Source of the DNA: Pedosphaera sp.
GTDB taxonomy: Bacteria; Verrucomicrobiota; Verrucomicrobiia; Limisphaerales; UBA9464
Length of the DNA: 9,084 nucleotides
Assembly: GCA_009695405.1 (NCBI GenBank)
Contig: SIAZ01000148.1
Location: 1-9,084, forward strand
Direction of reading: 5' to 3'
The notes under the pieces are model-generated. The model was not told where the DNA came from and did no database searches. It saw only the letters and a program-made list of their open reading frames with translations. Positions 7,106 to 9,084 of the stretch are shown in pieces. Every line of letters starts with the position of its first letter. The first letter of the stretch is position 1. Made by a program: the position numbers and the translations under genes.

Positions 7106-7783
7106 TTAAATATCCCGATTCGCCCGAGATTTCGTCTTGAGTGCTACTGCAGAATTTTTCGCCGATTTGTCCGAGTTTAGCAGCGAGTGTGTCACCCCAT
7201 AGATTTCCGGTTTAAGGACGCCGACAAAGGGCAAATTCCGGTACCTTTCTGCATAATCAAGCCCATATCCTACCACAAATAAGTTCGGCAAAGTGAAGCC
7301 GACATAGTCAGCATCAAAAGGTTCCGTTCTCCGCGACTTCTTATCGAGCAAAACACAGGTGCGAATCGATTGTGGCCCCAGAGTTTGTAACTTGGCAAAA
7401 ACAGTCCTTAAGGTCTTCCCAGTATCTAAAATGTCGTCGACCAACAAAATATGGCTCTTTCGCAGGTCCAGTTTGATTTCCTTGGTGTAGACAAGTTGCC
7501 CAGATTCGGTACCAGATCGATAACTAGAGACCCCCACAAAATCGACCCTCAATGGGAAAGGCAATTGCCGAAGGAGATCCGCTATAAAAAGGACCGTGCC
7601 GCTCAAAAGTGAAATAACAATCACCTCGTGCCCGGCAAAATCCTTCGTGATCGCCCGTCCTAGGGCCGCAATGCGTCTTTGAATAACCGACTCCGAAATC
7701 AAAATACCCGCAAGATCCGCCCGATAATGGGGAGGAATCCGGCGACTAAGTTGCTCGGTCAAACGAGGCTTACTGAGGGACAT
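7106..7783 (-). CDS. hpt: hypoxanthine(-guanine) phosphoribosyltransferase
   Basis: This cytoplasmic enzyme of purine salvage transfers the phosphoribosyl group of PRPP to hypoxanthine or guanine. The PRPP motif ILLVDDILDTGKTL (about residues 112-125) holds the acidic pair Asp116-Asp117 and the probable catalytic base Asp120. The flexible loop SSYRSGTESG follows DFVGV (81-85). LLDKKSRR carries the base-contacting Lys148, and FVVGYGLDYAERYRNLPFVG the conserved Asp176. In the pyrophosphate loop, where many members have L-K-G-S, this protein has L-S-G-T (Ser61). It has 225 residues against roughly 180 for typical bacterial Hpt; the surplus is an N-terminal lead of some 15-20 residues and a basic, probably disordered C-terminal tail of about 30. 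An AAAAAGGG ribosome-binding site lies 4 bases before the ATG. It leads the hpt-moaD-moaE group. Confidence 0.93.
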   Translation of the reverse strand: MSLSKPRLTEQLSRRIPPHYRADLAGILISESVIQRRIAALGRAITKDFAGHEVIVISLLSGTVLFIADLLRQLPFPLRVDFVGVSSYRSGTESGQLVYTKEIKLDLRKSHILLVDDILDTGKTLRTVFAKLQTLGPQSIRTCVLLDKKSRRTEPFDADYVGFTLPNLFVVGYGLDYAERYRNLPFVGVLKPEIYGVTHSLLNSDKSAKNSAVALKTKSRANRDI

Positions 7784-7831
7784 AAATCCCTTTTTCTAAT
7801 TGGTTCACCACAAAGGACGATCTCTTTTTCT

Positions 7832-7846
7832 TTGGATAGATTCCAA
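7832..7846. promoter_or_regulatory. small dyad upstream of hpt
   Basis: TTGGA (7832-7836) and TCCAA (7842-7846) flank TAGAT, giving a 15-base operator-like palindrome about 50 bases before the hpt start. No good promoter hexamers are identifiable around it, so a role in hpt control is only a guess. Confidence 0.25.
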
Positions 7847-7873
7847 GTCTAACCCTCAACTCCAGTGCCAAAA

Positions 7874-7896
7874 CTTCGCCCGTTCAAGCGATGAAG
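7874..7896 (-). terminator. weak candidate terminator after the dUTPase gene
   Basis: On the minus strand, CTT-CAT-CGC (7896-7888) can pair with GCGAAG (7879-7874), leaving CAT as a bulge, and is followed by TTTTGG. It lies 30 bases past the dUTPase stop and before hpt, where the transcript could end. The stem is short and imperfect. Confidence 0.3.
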
Positions 7897-7925
7897 TAAT
7901 GGATCAATCCAAATCACCATTTCGA

Positions 7926-8306
7926 TCAAATGTGCTTTGAGTCTTCCGCATCCTTGGTCACATAACCCGTATCCTGACGCTTCAAATTCACCTCATTCTT
8001 TTTGAGGTAAGCCGCAAAAACGGCGTCTGCATCCATCCCCAATACCTGCGCTAGGCTAATCACAAAGTGCAAGAGATCTACTACCTCTACACGCGCATTT
8101 TGCTCATCAAACGTCTGGTATTTCGCCCACCATTTCCAAGGCACACTATCGGTCAATTCAGCTAACTCTTGGCTCATCGCTCGAGTGTAATTTAACACCC
8201 ACTTGGTTTTATCGGCCTCAGACATCGCATCGGTAAAAACACCAATCCGTTCATTTAAGGATTTCTGCATCCGGAAGAGTTCACGCAACTGGTCTGGTTC
8301 GGTCAT
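7926..8306 (-). CDS. dUTP diphosphatase, dimeric all-alpha type
   Basis: The 126-residue protein belongs to the all-alpha NTP pyrophosphohydrolase class, dUTPase_2 branch. It hydrolyses dUTP to dUMP and pyrophosphate, keeping uracil out of DNA and feeding dTMP synthesis. The magnesium-binding motifs are visible: QELAEL (Glu47, Glu50) leading into the signature DSVPWKWW, and EVVD (Glu74, Asp77) within DEQNARVEVVDLLHF. AYLKKNEVNLKRQDTGYV is the conserved C-terminal block. ATG at 8306 is chosen because homology begins there; an upstream ATG at 8468 in the same frame would add 54 residues that overlap the ftsB-like gene and look like out-of-frame sequence. No ribosome-binding site adjoins the ATG; the nearest, GAGGAG, is about 24 bases upstream inside an inverted repeat. 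Confidence 0.88.
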   Translation of the reverse strand: MTEPDQLRELFRMQKSLNERIGVFTDAMSEADKTKWVLNYTRAMSQELAELTDSVPWKWWAKYQTFDEQNARVEVVDLLHFVISLAQVLGMDADAVFAAYLKKNEVNLKRQDTGYVTKDAEDSKHI

Positions 8307-8318
8307 AGGTGAAAAGGG

Positions 8319-8379
8319 TGACCGGATCTTCTCCTCTGGGGAAGCCGTGAACACAAGAAACCGTCCCAAGATCCGGTCA
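8319..8379. repeat. 12-bp perfect inverted repeat between ftsB-like gene and dUTPase gene
   Basis: TGACCGGATCTT (8319-8330) is the exact reverse complement of AAGATCCGGTCA (8368-8379), separated by 37 bases. It lies wholly in the 79-base gap between the two minus-strand genes. In the transcript it forms a GC-rich stem whose loop contains AGAGGAG, the only good ribosome-binding sequence ahead of the dUTPase, and is followed by CCCTTTT. It may be an intercistronic processing or attenuation structure, or may control dUTPase translation. Confidence 0.7.
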
Positions 8380-8385
8380 AACCTC

Positions 8386-8757
8386 TTAGCGGGATGTTGG
8401 GATAAACGAGCGACCCACCGGTGCTTGCTTTGAGTCCGCTGAGTCCACAAAGAGAAGGACGGTTTCATCAGGACGCGCTAATTGCAGCAACTCTCGTGCG
8501 GTCCGCTCGACTGTGCGTGGATCATTCCTTAGCCCATCGATCCGTCGCAAATGAGTAGCGTGCATTTGAGTATTCTGCGACTCCGTCTCTCTCCAATCCG
8601 CTAAGGTCTTCCTCAAAAGGCGATTGGTCTCAATCAATGGGACATACTGCGCTAAAATAAACCCAAGGATTCCGATAAACAGGCACCAACCGAGACCTCG
8701 ATTGATGACACCCATCCACCCATAATCCACAGAAGCTGAAGAACGTTGTCGTTTCAT
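8386..8757 (-). CDS. septum formation initiator family protein (FtsB/DivIC-like)
   Basis: The 123-residue protein has the architecture of the FtsB/DivIC family: a short basic cytoplasmic N-terminus, one membrane helix (about residues 18-38, GLGWCLFIGILGFILAQYVP), a periplasmic coiled coil (about 42-77) and the family block RNDPRTVERTARELLQLARPDETVLLF (78-103). Family members join FtsL and FtsQ in the divisome and help activate septal peptidoglycan synthesis. Similarity is by architecture and the NDP...AREL(L)...L..P.E pattern, so FtsB versus DivIC cannot be decided. A 20-residue polar tail follows the conserved block. ATG at 8757 has only a weak GGA upstream. It is the first gene of the minus-strand block and lies 79 bases ahead of the dUTPase. 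Confidence 0.82.
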   Translation of the reverse strand: MKRQRSSASVDYGWMGVINRGLGWCLFIGILGFILAQYVPLIETNRLLRKTLADWRETESQNTQMHATHLRRIDGLRNDPRTVERTARELLQLARPDETVLLFVDSADSKQAPVGRSFIPTSR

Positions 8758-9084
8758 TTAAAAGTCCGTTTCTAATGGGTCAGTCACCTTATTCATCAAA
8801 GGCGACGCCTCTGCTACTAGTTCAAAACACTGAATGTAAAAGACGCTGCAAGCCACAACTTGGAGGAACTAAGACAAAATTTTAGCCAATGGCAATCAAC
8901 TCAAGGCTCAAACTAATACTTTCTTGCAAAACCAGCTCCCTGATCCTCGCCTAATTTTCTAGAAGCCCGAAAAAAGTGAATGAGAGAGCGTGTTTTGTCT
9001 TGCATATATAATATATTATTTCTATATATCTTAACTCTATGTCAGCGCGTTTACCCATTTTGCACAAGACACCCTTTGTCTTGG
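8758..9084. other. non-coding region upstream of the ftsB-like gene
   Basis: No plausible gene or tRNA is seen. It must contain the promoter of the minus-strand ftsB-like gene and perhaps that of a plus-strand gene beyond the right edge. An almost pure A/T tract (9004-9030) includes TATAAT at 9007-9012, but no -35 box lies at standard spacing. Repeated TTTGTCTT-type motifs occur at 8871-8879 (inverted), 8994-9002, 9065-9071 (inverted) and 9075-9083. Confidence 0.55.
9065..9083. repeat. hairpin/dyad of the TGTCTTG motif
   Basis: CAAGACA (9065-9071) and TGTCTTG (9077-9083) form a perfect 7-bp dyad around CCCTT. The right half, as TTTGTCTTG (9075-9083), repeats directly the copy at 8994-9002. 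It could be an operator; its context is cut off by the window edge. Confidence 0.45.

Noticed and set aside
8307..8468. 54-residue N-terminal extension of the dUTPase from an ATG at 8468
   Set aside because: It overlaps the ftsB-like gene, has the look of out-of-frame sequence, and dUTPase homology begins at the ATG at 8306.
9001..9030. Strong sigma-70 promoter in the AT-rich tract
   Set aside because: TATAAT is present at 9007-9012, but the nearest -35-like TTGTCT is only 6 bases upstream, and nothing suitable lies 16-18 bases away.

Overview
The window reads as a chromosomal stretch of a PVC-group bacterium, most likely a Verrucomicrobiota member. This is an inference from two things. The genes for a PSCyt1/PSCyt2/PSD1 cytochrome-type protein and a Tat-exported DUF1501 protein are a paired family that is greatly expanded in Planctomycetota and Verrucomicrobiota. 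The housekeeping set on the right includes an FtsB/DivIC-like division protein, which fits Verrucomicrobiota better than Planctomycetota.

Layout. (1) 1-897, minus strand: the upstream end of an IS66-family insertion sequence, with an intact tnpA, a tnpB broken by one in-frame amber codon, two hairpins, and what may be the first codons of tnpC running off the left edge. (2) 898-1167: non-coding. (3) 1168-6294, plus strand: three genes for exported proteins, namely an SGNH/GDSL hydrolase, the multi-domain haem-motif PSD1 protein and the DUF1501 protein; the last two are 19 bases apart and look like an operon. (4) 6295-6395: a short convergent junction. (5) 6396-8757, minus strand: ftsB-like, dUTPase, hypoxanthine phosphoribosyltransferase, moaD and moaE, in transcription order. 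(6) 8758-9084: non-coding, ending in a very AT-rich tract and repeated TTTGTCTTG-type motifs.

How the genes fit together. The plus-strand block encodes proteins for the cell envelope or periplasm (two Sec-type signals, one twin-arginine signal). It probably acts on an external polymer or ester, but the substrate cannot be read from the sequence. The minus-strand block is cytoplasmic or membrane housekeeping: a divisome protein, nucleotide-pool sanitation (dUTP hydrolysis), purine salvage, and the two subunits of molybdopterin synthase. hpt, moaD and moaE are tightly spaced (11 and 36 bases) and are probably co-transcribed.

I found no clearly new defence or mobile system. The points most worth a second look are the single nonsense codon in tnpB with the paired hairpins after it, a perfect 12-bp inverted repeat between the ftsB-like gene and the dUTPase gene, the hpt-moaD-moaE grouping, and the motif cluster at the right edge.
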